A stretch of DNA of 64,000 bases from assembly GCF_006351965.1 (NCBI RefSeq), contig NZ_CP040932.1:868001-932000 (forward strand), given 5' to 3'. This stretch comes from Oceanicola sp. D3. GTDB lineage: Bacteria; Pseudomonadota; Alphaproteobacteria; Rhodobacterales; Rhodobacteraceae. Below, piece by piece: positions 52,228 through 61,361 of the stretch. The position numbers were made by a program, and so were the translations under genes. The notes below the pieces were generated by a model. The model saw nothing but the letters and a program-made list of their open reading frames with translations, was not told where the DNA came from and did not search any database. How positions within the stretch are numbered: position 1 is the first letter of the stretch; each line of letters begins with the position of its first letter.

Positions 52228-53061
52228 TCAGTGAGGCGCGAGACCTAGCAGGCGCCTCGCCTCGCCGGGGGACGCCACATGGCGCCCGTGGCTTTGCGCA
52301 ATTTCGGCGGCCCTTGCGACGAGGGCGGCATTGGAAGGCGCGAGGGTGTTCCGGTCGAGCCGGATATTATCCTCCAGCCCGGTGCGCAGATGGCCCCCGG
52401 CCTCGGCGGCCCAGTGGTTCAACTCACTCTGATGGCGGCCAATCCCGGCGGCGCACCATTGGGCCTCGGGGCCAAAGAGCGCCCTGACGGTTTCGACATA
52501 GAAGTCGAACACACGGCGGTCGGCGGGCATGGCGTTTTTGACGCCCATGACGAACTGGATGTAGGGCGTTTCGGGCAGCAGGCCCTGGTCGCGGAGCTTT
52601 TGGGCTTGGTAAATGTGCGAGAGATCGAAGGCCTCGATCTCGGGCACCACGCTGTACGCCTTCATCTCGCTTGCGAGCCAGTCCACGAGATCCGGCGGGT
52701 TGTCGTAGACGCGGGTGGGAAAGTTGTTGGAGCCGACCGAGAGCGAGGCCATGTCGGGCCGCAACGGCAACATCCCGCCGCGTGCCTTGCCCGCGCCGGA
52801 GCGCCCGCCGGTGGAAAGCTGCACGATCATACCGGGGCAGTGGGCCTCGATCCCGGCCTTCAGTTGAGCAAAACGATCCGGGTCCGAGGTTGGGCGGCCC
52901 TCGTCATCGCGCACGTGGCAATGAGCGATACTGGCCCCGGCCTCGAAGGCGGCGTGGGTGCTTTCGATTTGCTCGGCGACGGTGATTGGCACCGCCGAGT
53001 TATCGGCCTTGGTGGGCACGGAGCCGGTGATGGCGACGCAGATGATGGCCGGAGTGGTCAT
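52228..53061 (-). CDS. BKACE-family beta-keto acid cleavage enzyme (DUF849)
   Basis: The 277-residue protein belongs to the 3-keto-5-aminohexanoate cleavage family, which uses acetyl-CoA to cleave beta-keto acids to acetoacetate and an acyl-CoA. The zinc-site HCH (His47, His49) lies in AHCHVRDDEGRP, and the TIM barrel ends with the GLEDN stretch. It is the last gene of a minus-strand set with an alpha/beta hydrolase and an SCP2-like protein. In this setting beta-ketoadipate is a plausible substrate, giving succinyl-CoA. That is inference. Confidence 0.85.
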   Translation of the reverse strand: MTTPAIICVAITGSVPTKADNSAVPITVAEQIESTHAAFEAGASIAHCHVRDDEGRPTSDPDRFAQLKAGIEAHCPGMIVQLSTGGRSGAGKARGGMLPLRPDMASLSVGSNNFPTRVYDNPPDLVDWLASEMKAYSVVPEIEAFDLSHIYQAQKLRDQGLLPETPYIQFVMGVKNAMPADRRVFDFYVETVRALFGPEAQWCAAGIGRHQSELNHWAAEAGGHLRTGLEDNIRLDRNTLAPSNAALVARAAEIAQSHGRHVASPGEARRLLGLAPH

Positions 53062-53894
53062 GGCATCCGCTCCAGTGCGTCAAGAAAGAACGGGCGGAAG
53101 CCTGCGGGGTGCTCGCTCATCGGGAAGTGGCCAAGCTCTTCCATCACCGAGAGGGTCGCGCCGGGGATGGCATCTGCGGTGCGCTTTGCGTCTTCTGGCG
53201 TGCAGGTCAGGTCATAGGCGCCAACGAGGAAGTGCACAGGCGTTTGGCTCGTGTCGATCTGGCCGAGACGTGCGATCAGGCTGTCGTCCTGCGTGTAAAA
53301 GCTCAAATCCCCCCGAAACACGCCGGGGCCGCTGGCCATGAACATCCACAGGGTCGCCCAGCGATCGGCGGGCGGTGCGTGGGGCGAGATGTTTGTGGAG
53401 ACCAGAGCGGCGCCCATCTCGCCGCCATGGGCATCAGGGCGGTCGAACCAGTCGATATCATACCATGCGGCCTGAAAATCGGAGGCCTCGATGGCGATAA
53501 AGCCCGAGAACCGATCCGGGTGCAGCGCCGCGAGTTGCAGGGCGATACGGCCTCCCATAGAGCACCCGGCGAGGATGGGCCTCTCCAGCCCGAGCGCGTC
53601 GACCATCGCCAGGACAGTGTCGATATAGGCTTGCGTGGTCAGCAGGTATTCTTCGGTCTGGAACCCTTCGGGTGGCAGGGATTTGCCGTGCCAAGGCATG
53701 TCGAAGGCAATGAGCCGATTGGCCCCTGTCACCTTGGCGTCGTTCATCAGGTGGCGCCACTGGCCGGTGTGCGCCCCGGCGGTGTGCAGGCAAAGGACCG
53801 GGCGGCCCTGACCGGCCTCTTCGAAGTAGATGCGGTAGGCGCGTCCGGCGATGTCGACATTGGCATAGCGTCCGGTGATTGGCTCGATGCTCAT
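53058..53894 (-). CDS. Alpha/beta hydrolase, enol-lactonase-like
   Basis: The 278-residue hydrolase has the nucleophile elbow GCSMGG (Ser112), an acid in GAYDLTC and a histidine in ELGHFP. The type resembles beta-ketoadipate enol-lactone hydrolases and meta-cleavage hydrolases. It overlaps both neighbours by ATGA, so it is expressed with BKACE. Its substrate is probably a lactone or ester from aromatic ring cleavage. Confidence 0.82.
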   Translation of the reverse strand: MSIEPITGRYANVDIAGRAYRIYFEEAGQGRPVLCLHTAGAHTGQWRHLMNDAKVTGANRLIAFDMPWHGKSLPPEGFQTEEYLLTTQAYIDTVLAMVDALGLERPILAGCSMGGRIALQLAALHPDRFSGFIAIEASDFQAAWYDIDWFDRPDAHGGEMGAALVSTNISPHAPPADRWATLWMFMASGPGVFRGDLSFYTQDDSLIARLGQIDTSQTPVHFLVGAYDLTCTPEDAKRTADAIPGATLSVMEELGHFPMSEHPAGFRPFFLDALERMP

Positions 53895-54271
53895 GCTGTG
53901 CTCTCCATCTGGCCGCGGGGCAGGGCGAGCACTTCCTTGAGGAAGCGCAGGTTTTTGACCAGCACGAGGATATCGCCGACAATCTCGGCTCGCCCGATCT
54001 TGACCAGTCCGAACAGGTCATGAAAGCCCGGCTGCGGCAGCGCCTGCCAGAAGCGCCCCATCGCTTCGGCGTCGGTGATCAGCCCGACTTGATAGGGGAT
54101 CTTCTTGGAGGGGCCGGGCACGACCTGCGCGAGAGTGCCCTTGTCGAAGACAAGATAATACTCCTCGGCATCAATCTTCAGCAGCACCGTTTCTGAGAAC
54201 AGACGCCCTATGCGCTTCAGGTCAGGCCGCTCGGCCAGCCCTGACTGTATCAACTCCACCATCCGGTGCAT
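53891..54271 (-). CDS. SCP2-like small protein
   Basis: The 126-residue protein has a sterol-carrier-protein-2-like order: an N-terminal helix, strands (TVLLKIDAEEYYLVFDKG), then a DAEAMGRFWQAL helix and a final LVKIGRAEIVGDILVLVKNL segment. SCP2-like domains bind hydrophobic or aromatic ligands. ATG at 54271 was chosen, as upstream residues are unlike the family. It heads the minus-strand set and is divergent from the intradiol dioxygenase. It may be a ligand-carrier for the catabolic enzymes. Confidence 0.6.
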   Translation of the reverse strand: MHRMVELIQSGLAERPDLKRIGRLFSETVLLKIDAEEYYLVFDKGTLAQVVPGPSKKIPYQVGLITDAEAMGRFWQALPQPGFHDLFGLVKIGRAEIVGDILVLVKNLRFLKEVLALPRGQMESTA

Positions 54272-54433
54272 TGTCGTACTTCCCTCCTGTAAATCGAGCG
54301 CCAAGCTCTTCGAGTGGGGCGCGACATACAATGACGCGCACGGTATTGCTCGATACCCGTCAGAATATTGGTTGGCGGCCATGATCAGTAGAGGATCGCC
54401 GCGACGACAGACGAGCCGGAGGAGGAGCCGCAG

Positions 54434-55309
54434 ATGTCAAAGGTTACTATCGACAACATCACCGAAGTGGTCACGGCCGCATTGGGAGAGAACGGCGAGA
54501 TCGACGCGCGTCAACGCGAGATCATGACCTCGCTGATCAAGCATCTGCATGGCTTTTGCAAAGAGGTGAAACTCCAGCACGGCGAGTTTATCGAAGCGTG
54601 CCAATATCTTGCCCGTGCCGGGGCGGTTTGCGACGGCGGGCGGCAGGAGTTTATCTTGTTGGGAGACATCCTTGGCGTTGAGGTGCTGGTGGACATGCTT
54701 TCCAACCCGGTCAGCGGCACCGAAAGCGAATCCACGGTGCTTGGCCCGTTCTACCGTGAGAACCCGCCGGTTTTGCCAAAGGGTGCCTCAACGGTGTTGA
54801 AGGACTACCCGGGGCAGGAAACCGTGTATTTTGAGGGGTATATCCGCGATGCGGATGGCACGCCGTTGGCTGGTGCGACGATCGACGTGTGGGAAGATGC
54901 GCCCAACGGCCTTTACGAAAACCACGACCCGGACCAGCCCGACTATAACCTGCGGGGCCGCTTTGAGACGGACGAAAACGGGCACTATGCCTTCCGTGCC
55001 CTGCGCCCGGTGGATTACCCGATCCCCGACAATGAAACCGCCGGCGAGCTGCTGCGCTACATGGGCCACCACCCGATGCGCCCCGGGCATATGCACTTCA
55101 TCATCTCGCAGGAGGGCTATCGCCCGCTGATCAGCCAGATCTACGACAGCGCCTCACCCTACCTCGACAATGACAGCGTTTTTGCCGTGAAGGAAAGCCT
55201 TGTGGGCGAGTTCCGCAAGGCGGCCCCCGAGTTGGAGACCGATCTGCACATCGAGTTCGATTTCGTATTGGCCCGCGAAAGCGCGGGGGAGCGCATTGCG
55301 GCTGAGTAA
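54434..55309 (+). CDS. Intradiol ring-cleavage dioxygenase (catechol/hydroxyquinol 1,2-type)
   Basis: The 291-residue protein has the N-terminal dioxygenase helical domain and the catalytic domain with TVLGPFYRENPP. Iron(III) ligands are Tyr161, Tyr195, His219 and His221 (RPGHMHF). The presence of the N-terminal domain places it with catechol or hydroxyquinol 1,2-dioxygenases rather than with protocatechuate 3,4-dioxygenase. It acts on an aromatic diol or triol to give a muconate or maleylacetate. It is divergent from the BKACE set; a clear terminator follows. Confidence 0.9.
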   Translation: MSKVTIDNITEVVTAALGENGEIDARQREIMTSLIKHLHGFCKEVKLQHGEFIEACQYLARAGAVCDGGRQEFILLGDILGVEVLVDMLSNPVSGTESESTVLGPFYRENPPVLPKGASTVLKDYPGQETVYFEGYIRDADGTPLAGATIDVWEDAPNGLYENHDPDQPDYNLRGRFETDENGHYAFRALRPVDYPIPDNETAGELLRYMGHHPMRPGHMHFIISQEGYRPLISQIYDSASPYLDNDSVFAVKESLVGEFRKAAPELETDLHIEFDFVLARESAGERIAAE

Positions 55310-55347
55310 AACTCCCTGTTGGCCCCAATGTCGGGGCTGACGACTTG

Positions 55348-55377
55348 AAGCCTCCGGGTTCGCCCGGAGGCTTTTTT
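55348..55377 (+). terminator. Rho-independent terminator after the dioxygenase
   Basis: A 9-bp stem GCCTCCGGG / CCCGGAGGC with a TTCG tetraloop is followed by six T. It lies 40 bases after the dioxygenase stop. Confidence 0.93.
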
Positions 55378-55500
55378 GCGGGCGGGAGGCCGCGAGCGCT
55401 GTTTTGCGCAACTTGGCCTATCTGACGCTCTTAGCCTGCGGTTTCTGGAACTTCTTTTGTGAGAGGCCTATGAGGGAACGGTGTCAAAAATCACCGCCTC

Positions 55501-57201
55501 ATGATCCAACAGTTCTTTGAATATTATCGCCCGCACATGCGGCTGTTCTGGCTCGACTTTGGCTGCGCCGTGGTCTCTGGCCTGCTGGAACTTGCCTTTC
55601 CGCTCGCGATTGCGGGCTTTATCGACACGTTGCTGCCGCAGGGCGACTGGCCGCTGACCGTTCTGGCCGCTGCCGGGCTGGTTGCGGTTTACCTCATAAA
55701 CACCGCGCTCATGGCGATTGTGACCTATTGGGGCCACATGCTGGGCATCAATATCGAGACAGAGATGCGTGCCCGCGCGTTTGACAGGCTCACCCGGCTC
55801 AGCTGGTCGTGGTTTGACAGGGCGGAGACCGGCAAGCTGGTGGCCCGCGTTACCCGAGACCTCGAAGAGATCGGCGAGGTGGCGCACCACGGGCCGGAAG
55901 ATCTGTTTATCGCGATCATGACCTTTATCGGGGCCTTCGCCCTCATGCTCTGGCTGCACCCGCAGCTTGCCCTGATCACGCTGGTGATCGTGCCGGTCAT
56001 GGCCTGGCTGCTGGCCCATTATGGCGGGCGGATGACGCGGGCCTGGCAAGAGATTTACGCCCGCGTTGGCGCCTTCAACGTGCGGCTGGAGGAAAGCATC
56101 GGCGGTATTCGCGTGGTGCAGGCCTTCACCAACGAGCCGCATGAGCGCGCGCTCTTTGGCGAGGATAACAGCCGCTATCGCACCACCAAGCTGGAGGCCT
56201 ATCGGATCATGGCAGGCGTTTCGGCGCTGCATTACATGGGCCTGCGGGTGGTGCAGGTGGTGGTGATGGTCGTCGGCGCGGGTTACGTGTTTCAGGGCAG
56301 CCTCAGCACCGGCTCCTACGTGGCCTTCCTGCTGCTGGTTGGTGTGTTCTTCCGTCCGCTGGAAAAGATTGCCGCCGTGCTGGAGCTTTACCCGCGCGGC
56401 ATTGCCGGGTTTCGTCGCTATCTTGAGCTGGTGGACACCGCCCCCGAGATCACCGACGCCGAGGGCGCGCGGGAGGACCCCGTGCTGCGCGGCGCGATCA
56501 GTTTTGACCATGTGAGCTTTGCCTATGACGGTGTGCGCGGCGTGTTGCATGACATCAGCCTTGAAATTGCCCCGGGTGAGCAAGTGGCGCTGGTGGGCCA
56601 TTCCGGCGCGGGCAAGACGACACTGGCCGCGCTGGTGCCTCGTTTCTACGAGCCGAGCGCGGGGGAGATCCGCATTGATGGCATGCCGATCCGCGATATG
56701 ACGCTGGCCTCGCTGCGCAGCCAGGTTGGGCTGGTGAGCCAGGATGTGTTTCTGTTTGGCGGGACGCTGCGCGACAACATCGCCTATGGGGCGCTTGAGG
56801 CCGATGAGGCCGCGATTGCGGCAGCGGTGGAAAACGCCCAGCTTGCGGAGCTGGTGCGGGAGTTGCCGGACGGGCTTGATACGGTGGTGGGCGAGCGCGG
56901 TGTTATGCTTTCTGGTGGTCAGCGCCAGAGGGTGGCCATTGCCCGCGTTTTCCTCAAGAACCCGCCGATCCTGCTGCTGGACGAAGCCACATCGGCGCTC
57001 GACAGGGGCACTGAGCGCGAGGTGCAGGCGGCCCTCTCCCGGCTCTCTGAAGGGCGCACCACGCTCACCATCGCCCACCGGCTCAATACCGTTCGTGATG
57101 CCGACAGGATCATTGTGCTCGACCAGGGCCGGATCGTGGAAATGGGCTCGCATGATGCGTTGGTGGCGCGGCAGGCGGCCTATCATGCGCTGATCAGCTG
57201 A
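55501..57201 (+). CDS. ABC exporter, fused membrane and ATPase domains (MsbA-like)
   Basis: The 566-residue half-transporter has six helices (about 1-300) and an ATPase domain with GHSGAGKTT, LSGGQRQRVAIAR and ILLLDEATSALD. It exports a lipid or drug-like substrate as a homodimer. The start at 55501 is the first codon of the family-typical MIQQFFEYYRPHMRLF. The MarR-family gene downstream may be its regulator. Confidence 0.92.
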   Translation: MIQQFFEYYRPHMRLFWLDFGCAVVSGLLELAFPLAIAGFIDTLLPQGDWPLTVLAAAGLVAVYLINTALMAIVTYWGHMLGINIETEMRARAFDRLTRLSWSWFDRAETGKLVARVTRDLEEIGEVAHHGPEDLFIAIMTFIGAFALMLWLHPQLALITLVIVPVMAWLLAHYGGRMTRAWQEIYARVGAFNVRLEESIGGIRVVQAFTNEPHERALFGEDNSRYRTTKLEAYRIMAGVSALHYMGLRVVQVVVMVVGAGYVFQGSLSTGSYVAFLLLVGVFFRPLEKIAAVLELYPRGIAGFRRYLELVDTAPEITDAEGAREDPVLRGAISFDHVSFAYDGVRGVLHDISLEIAPGEQVALVGHSGAGKTTLAALVPRFYEPSAGEIRIDGMPIRDMTLASLRSQVGLVSQDVFLFGGTLRDNIAYGALEADEAAIAAAVENAQLAELVRELPDGLDTVVGERGVMLSGGQRQRVAIARVFLKNPPILLLDEATSALDRGTEREVQAALSRLSEGRTTLTIAHRLNTVRDADRIIVLDQGRIVEMGSHDALVARQAAYHALIS

Positions 57202-57269
57202 GCCGCTTCGCGCTGGCCTGCTGGGGCCGGGCGCGGTAGATCAAAGGGCCAGATCAGCGAGTGGACCCG

Positions 57270-57746
57270 ATGGAAGACCAGCCCGGCACAGCGAGTGAAC
57301 CCTTTGCCGATGACGCCGATCCGGCGATGGGGGCAAACCGGGTGTGGTTCAACCTGCTGCGCATCCACCGCAGCACTGGGGGGCGCATTGCCAAGGCGCT
57401 GCGAGAGATCGGCGTGGGCGACCCTGTTTGGTACGAGATCCTGCTGGAGTTGGAGCGGGCGGGGCCGGATGGCCTGCCCATGGCCGCGCTGGAGCGCAAG
57501 CTGTTCTGCCCGCAATATGCCCTCTCGCGCCACGCCGCGCGGCTGGAGGAGGAGGGCTGGATCATCAGCGCTGCCGCCCCCGGGCCGGGCCGCGGAAAGG
57601 TGCTGCGGCTCACCAGCGCGGGCAAGGGCAGGCATGGGCAGATCTGGGAGGTCTATCGCGCGGCTATCGCAGAAGAGGTTGGCAGGCGCCTTTCGGTTGA
57701 TGAAACCTATGCGCTGGCCCGGCTTCTCATCCGTCTTTACGACTGA
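57270..57746 (+). CDS. MarR-family regulator
   Basis: The 158-residue protein has the MarR winged-helix layout: a VWFNLLRIHRSTGGRIAKAL helix, a LFCPQYALSRHAARLEEEGWI recognition region and C-terminal dimerisation helices. ATG at 57270 is preferred; a GTG at 57261 is in frame. It lies 68 bases after the ABC exporter and is likely co-transcribed, which suggests local control. Confidence 0.88.
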   Translation: MEDQPGTASEPFADDADPAMGANRVWFNLLRIHRSTGGRIAKALREIGVGDPVWYEILLELERAGPDGLPMAALERKLFCPQYALSRHAARLEEEGWIISAAAPGPGRGKVLRLTSAGKGRHGQIWEVYRAAIAEEVGRRLSVDETYALARLLIRLYD

Positions 57747-57748
57747 AG

Positions 57749-57779
57749 ACGCCGCCGATGCAGGGCCTCGGCGGCGTTT
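57749..57779. terminator. Bidirectional hairpin terminator between MarR and receptor genes
   Basis: A 10-bp stem (ACGCCGCCGA / TCGGCGGCGT) with a 9-base loop lies between the convergent genes. The trailing T-run on the plus strand is short, so efficiency is uncertain. Confidence 0.6.
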
Positions 57780-57800
57780 GGTTGCGGGCGGGGGCGTGGC

Positions 57801-59753
57801 CTAGAACTTGGCCACGGCCACCAGCGAAATGGTGCGGCCTGGCTCGCGCAGCGGGGTGATCGTGCCGTATTCGCCGCCGTAGGTCGCGCGGTCGGCATAT
57901 TGCTCGTCGAACAGGTTGTTCACCTCGGCGCGGATGGTCAGGTTGGGCGTGCTCGGCGGCACGTATTCGGCCCAGGCGTTCACCACCGTGTAGCCATCGA
58001 GGTCGATCAGCGCCGGATCATCGAAATCATAGTCGAGCGCCACATCCAGCCCGCCGCCGACCTTGAGGCCTTCCATGCGGGTTTCTTGCTCGACCTCGAA
58101 GGCCACCAGCGTGCCAAGCGGTGCGCCGTAGTCCTGCGCGGTAAAGCTCTCACCCGGCGCGCCGTTGATTTCTACGTCGCTGTGCGACAGCGTCATGCGG
58201 ACAAAGCCGGTGTTCCAGCCGTAGGTGGCACCGAGGTTGAAGCCCTTGCTCTTGAAATCGAAGGTGTTGGTGCTGCTCCGCGCGTTCTTGATTTCGGAGA
58301 CAAAGACCTCGCCCGACAGCGTGAGGTCGCCGCGTGTCCAGTCGAAGCCGAGGGTGGCATTCTCGGCCCGCGCGGCCTTTAGCCCATCGTAGGCCGTGGC
58401 CCCAAGCATGCGCCAGAACTCGTAGTTGTCTTCGATCACGAGGCCGCCGAAGACGGAAGACACCCCGCCGCGCAGGGTAAGCGCTTCGGTGGCGGCGAAG
58501 GCGAGCGAAGCGTTGCCGGACCAGCCGGAGAAGTCGCCCTCAAACCCGTTCACCCCGGTGAAGCTTTGCCTGTCATAGCGTGCGCCGAACGAGACCTTCA
58601 GCCGATCGCTCGGCTGCAGCCGCGCTTGGGCGAAGATGCCGACATTTCGCGACTCCTCGGTCTGATCCTCGGCATAGGTCGGGCTCAGGTAGTTGCCGAA
58701 GCGCTCCTGATAGTCGATCCCGGCGGTCATCGTGTTGCCTTCACTGAGGTGGAAGGTGTTTTGCAGTGTGGTCGAGAAGGTGCCGGAGCGGCCGTTGCTG
58801 TCCCACGGTTCGGGCTTCACGATCTCGCTCTCGGAGTAACCGATATGCACGCGCGGATCCCACATGCCGTTGGCATCCGGGGTTTCGTAAACGAAAGAGT
58901 AGCTCTCGCGCGTGGTGTTGTAGAACGTCAGCGCGTCATCCACCCCGCCGATGCCGCCGAAGTTCGCGCGCTCTTGCCGGAGCGAACTGTCCATCAGGCG
59001 CTGGGCCGAGAACTCGAACCGCTGGCCGTTGCCCTCGTAGGCGACCTTGCCGAGGTAGCTCTCCAGCGCGGCGCGGGTGCCGAAGATGCGGTTGCCATCG
59101 CCGTCGTCATAGTCTTCGCCATCGGCGGTTTTGCCATAGAGCAGCCACTCGAAGCCGCCCCGCTGGCCAGCGAGGGTGAGTGCGGATTGCAGGGTTTGGC
59201 CATTGTCGGAAAACGACAGGCGGAGATTGCCGCCGAAGTTGTCGCCCTGCTCCAGAATGTCGGAGGCATCCACGGTTTCAAACACCACGGAGCCGGCTAG
59301 CGCATAGGGCCCGGCATCGGCTGGCGAAACGGTGGCATCGGCCCGCACCTGCTTTAGCAGCCCGGGGTCGATGGCGTTGGCCGAAACGTGGTGAAAGGCG
59401 CGGTTGTTCTGCGCCGTGCCATCGACGGTGACGCCGAGGTTGAGCATGTCGACACCGTTGACGAAGATCTTTTGAGTCAGCGGCAGCGCCCCGCCGACGG
59501 AGACCGAGGCAATACCCGAGAACACGTCTTTCAAATCGCCGGTGCGGGCGCGTTCCAACTCACGGTCGGACACGTAGGCCGAGGTGGCGCGGTCGGCCTC
59601 ATCGCCCAGCTCGTCGCGCTGCTGCACGAGGATCGGGTCGAGGGTGAAAACTGTGGAAGCGTCCTGCGCGTGCGAAGCGGTGCCAGAGAGCGCCATCAGT
59701 GCAATTGCGGAGCAGGAGGCAGCATAGCGGCTGCGGCGGAAGATGAGTGGCAT
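57801..59753 (-). CDS. TonB-dependent outer-membrane receptor 2
   Basis: The 650-residue protein has a signal peptide (about 1-29, ending SHAQ), a plug domain and a barrel ending LVAVAKF. Its plug shares a paralogous stretch with the first receptor (QN-x-x-AFHH, then SPADAG-x-x-ALAG), so both may bind related iron compounds. ATG at 59753 was chosen. No TGA-N9-TCA box is seen upstream. It is divergent from a LacI-family regulator, which might mean a sugar- or acid-linked ligand. Confidence 0.85.
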   Translation of the reverse strand: MPLIFRRSRYAASCSAIALMALSGTASHAQDASTVFTLDPILVQQRDELGDEADRATSAYVSDRELERARTGDLKDVFSGIASVSVGGALPLTQKIFVNGVDMLNLGVTVDGTAQNNRAFHHVSANAIDPGLLKQVRADATVSPADAGPYALAGSVVFETVDASDILEQGDNFGGNLRLSFSDNGQTLQSALTLAGQRGGFEWLLYGKTADGEDYDDGDGNRIFGTRAALESYLGKVAYEGNGQRFEFSAQRLMDSSLRQERANFGGIGGVDDALTFYNTTRESYSFVYETPDANGMWDPRVHIGYSESEIVKPEPWDSNGRSGTFSTTLQNTFHLSEGNTMTAGIDYQERFGNYLSPTYAEDQTEESRNVGIFAQARLQPSDRLKVSFGARYDRQSFTGVNGFEGDFSGWSGNASLAFAATEALTLRGGVSSVFGGLVIEDNYEFWRMLGATAYDGLKAARAENATLGFDWTRGDLTLSGEVFVSEIKNARSSTNTFDFKSKGFNLGATYGWNTGFVRMTLSHSDVEINGAPGESFTAQDYGAPLGTLVAFEVEQETRMEGLKVGGGLDVALDYDFDDPALIDLDGYTVVNAWAEYVPPSTPNLTIRAEVNNLFDEQYADRATYGGEYGTITPLREPGRTISLVAVAKF

Positions 59754-60152
59754 GTGTGGTCCCCTGAGTGTCATCAGTCCTGGCTGGGCTCAGAGGCTTG
59801 GCTGGCATTGGCGGTAGATCAGGCGCGCATTTGATGCAAGTGCATGTAATGTGTTCGCTGAGGAAAGTGGCCGGTTTCTTGCAAAAAAGTCGCTAGGGGG
59901 GGGTGTGAGGTGCGGCAACTTGGTGGTTTGCGCGTGAAATGCAGGCCTTGGCAAGTCGAGCGGGGAGGGGCGCAGCCTGACGTGCGGCCTGATTGCCGCG
60001 ATCTACCTCGTTCACCCCTGCCCAGTGCCACAATGCCGAACTCGCAAGTATCGTTAACTTTCGTCGCTCGAACCTCTAAAGGTTGGGGAAAGCGCCGCAT
60101 AAGACTGAAGACTCTTGCTTGCGTGGCGATTGTTGTGCGCAGTGAGGGATAC
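59754..60152. promoter_or_regulatory. Receptor 2 / LacI divergent region
   Basis: The 399-base gap contains the palindrome ATGCA-AG-TGCAT at 59834-59845 and a run of G near 59895-59905. I see no convincing gene. Promoters for the divergent receptor and regulator must be here. Confidence 0.4.
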
Positions 60153-61163
60153 ATGGTTACGATCAAGGACATCGCTTCGAAGCTCGATATATCACCGTCC
60201 ACGGTGGGGCGGGCGCTTGCCGATGATGGCCGTATCAGTGAGGCCACAAAGAGGCGGGTACGCCTTGAGGCAGAGCGGCTCGGCTACGTGTCCAATCGCG
60301 CGGCACAGATGATGAGAGGTGCTTCGAGCAATCTTGTGGGCCTGATTGTGCCTGACATCTCGAACAGCTTTTTCTCGGCCACAGCGCGGTCTTTGTCGCA
60401 GTGCCTGATGGCGGCAGACTACCAGCTTGCGCTGTGTGAAACTGACGATGACCCCAAGCTCGAAAAACGCCATATCTACGAGCTTACCAGTGCGAACGTT
60501 GCCGCAATCATCATCGTGCCCACGGCGAACCCTAGGGCGGAATCGGTCAACTACCTCCGGAAGACGCCACATATACAGATCCTGCGGGACCATCCCGAAT
60601 TCGGGCCTCAGTTTTTCGGGATCGACGACCGGCTGGCGACCTATCGGGCGGCGATGCACCTCTATGAGCTGGGCCACCGGCGGGTTGCCTATGTTGGTGG
60701 CCCATCCGACCTGCTGACAGGTGCGGGCCGCCTTGCCGGCTACCGAGACGCGGCACGGGAGACCGGGAATGAACAGCTGGAGTTGCTGGGATCGCCCGCA
60801 TCCTTCGAGTTCGGACGTGAGGCGATGCGCGAGCTGCTGGAGATGCCGGACCGCCCGACAGGGTTGGTGCTGGGCGCGATCCTCCACACCGAGGGGGTGC
60901 TCGATCAGTTGATCGGGTCGCGGTTGAAGGTGCCCCAGGACATGTCGATCATCGGGTTCGGCGATGAACCGGGCTTCCGGTGGTGGGGGCCGGGCCTCAC
61001 AACGATGAGGATGCCGATTGCCGAGCTGGCAACCGCCTGCGGGCTTTGGCTGGTGCACCAATTGCGCCAACCGGGCGGGTTCAAGGATGGATACCGTTCT
61101 ATCTCCCAGCCCGAGCTTGCGTTGCGTGGCAGCACGGCGGCTCCGCGGGGCGTTCAGCCTTAA
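60153..61163 (+). CDS. LacI-family regulator
   Basis: The 336-residue protein has the LacI helix-turn-helix (TIKDIASKLDISPSTVGRAL) and hinge, then a periplasmic-binding-like effector domain (from LVGLIVPDISNSFFS). Start at 60153 follows AGTGAGGG. The long upstream frame is not coding. It lies before the second tripartite transporter, with a palindrome at 61241 between them, and so is probably its regulator. Confidence 0.92.
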   Translation: MVTIKDIASKLDISPSTVGRALADDGRISEATKRRVRLEAERLGYVSNRAAQMMRGASSNLVGLIVPDISNSFFSATARSLSQCLMAADYQLALCETDDDPKLEKRHIYELTSANVAAIIIVPTANPRAESVNYLRKTPHIQILRDHPEFGPQFFGIDDRLATYRAAMHLYELGHRRVAYVGGPSDLLTGAGRLAGYRDAARETGNEQLELLGSPASFEFGREAMRELLEMPDRPTGLVLGAILHTEGVLDQLIGSRLKVPQDMSIIGFGDEPGFRWWGPGLTTMRMPIAELATACGLWLVHQLRQPGGFKDGYRSISQPELALRGSTAAPRGVQP

Positions 61164-61240
61164 AATTTGGCGTTTCCAGTTGCTTCGGCACGGTGAGACT
61201 CATGCTGGACGCATCAAATGAGTGCGATGCGATGCAAGTT

Positions 61241-61256
61241 ATGCTAACGTGAGCAT
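61241..61256. promoter_or_regulatory. Palindromic operator candidate before the second transporter
   Basis: ATGCT-AACGTG-AGCAT has perfect 5-base arms around a central ACGT, the form expected for a LacI-family site, about 105 bases before the transporter start. A variant, ATGCAAGTTATGCT, lies just upstream. Confidence 0.45.
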
Positions 61257-61361
61257 TGTCGGCCGATGTTGATTGGTTGACCTCTCAGGGGCGATGCGAA
61301 GGCTCGCCCATGCGAACAGGGAGGTCGGCTGAGATCGTGCTGCAAAAAAGGGAGGAATCAC

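Noticed and set aside
59910-60152. N-terminal extension of the LacI regulator
   Set aside because: The helix-turn-helix starts at 60153 as in all LacI proteins, and the extension has no family resemblance.
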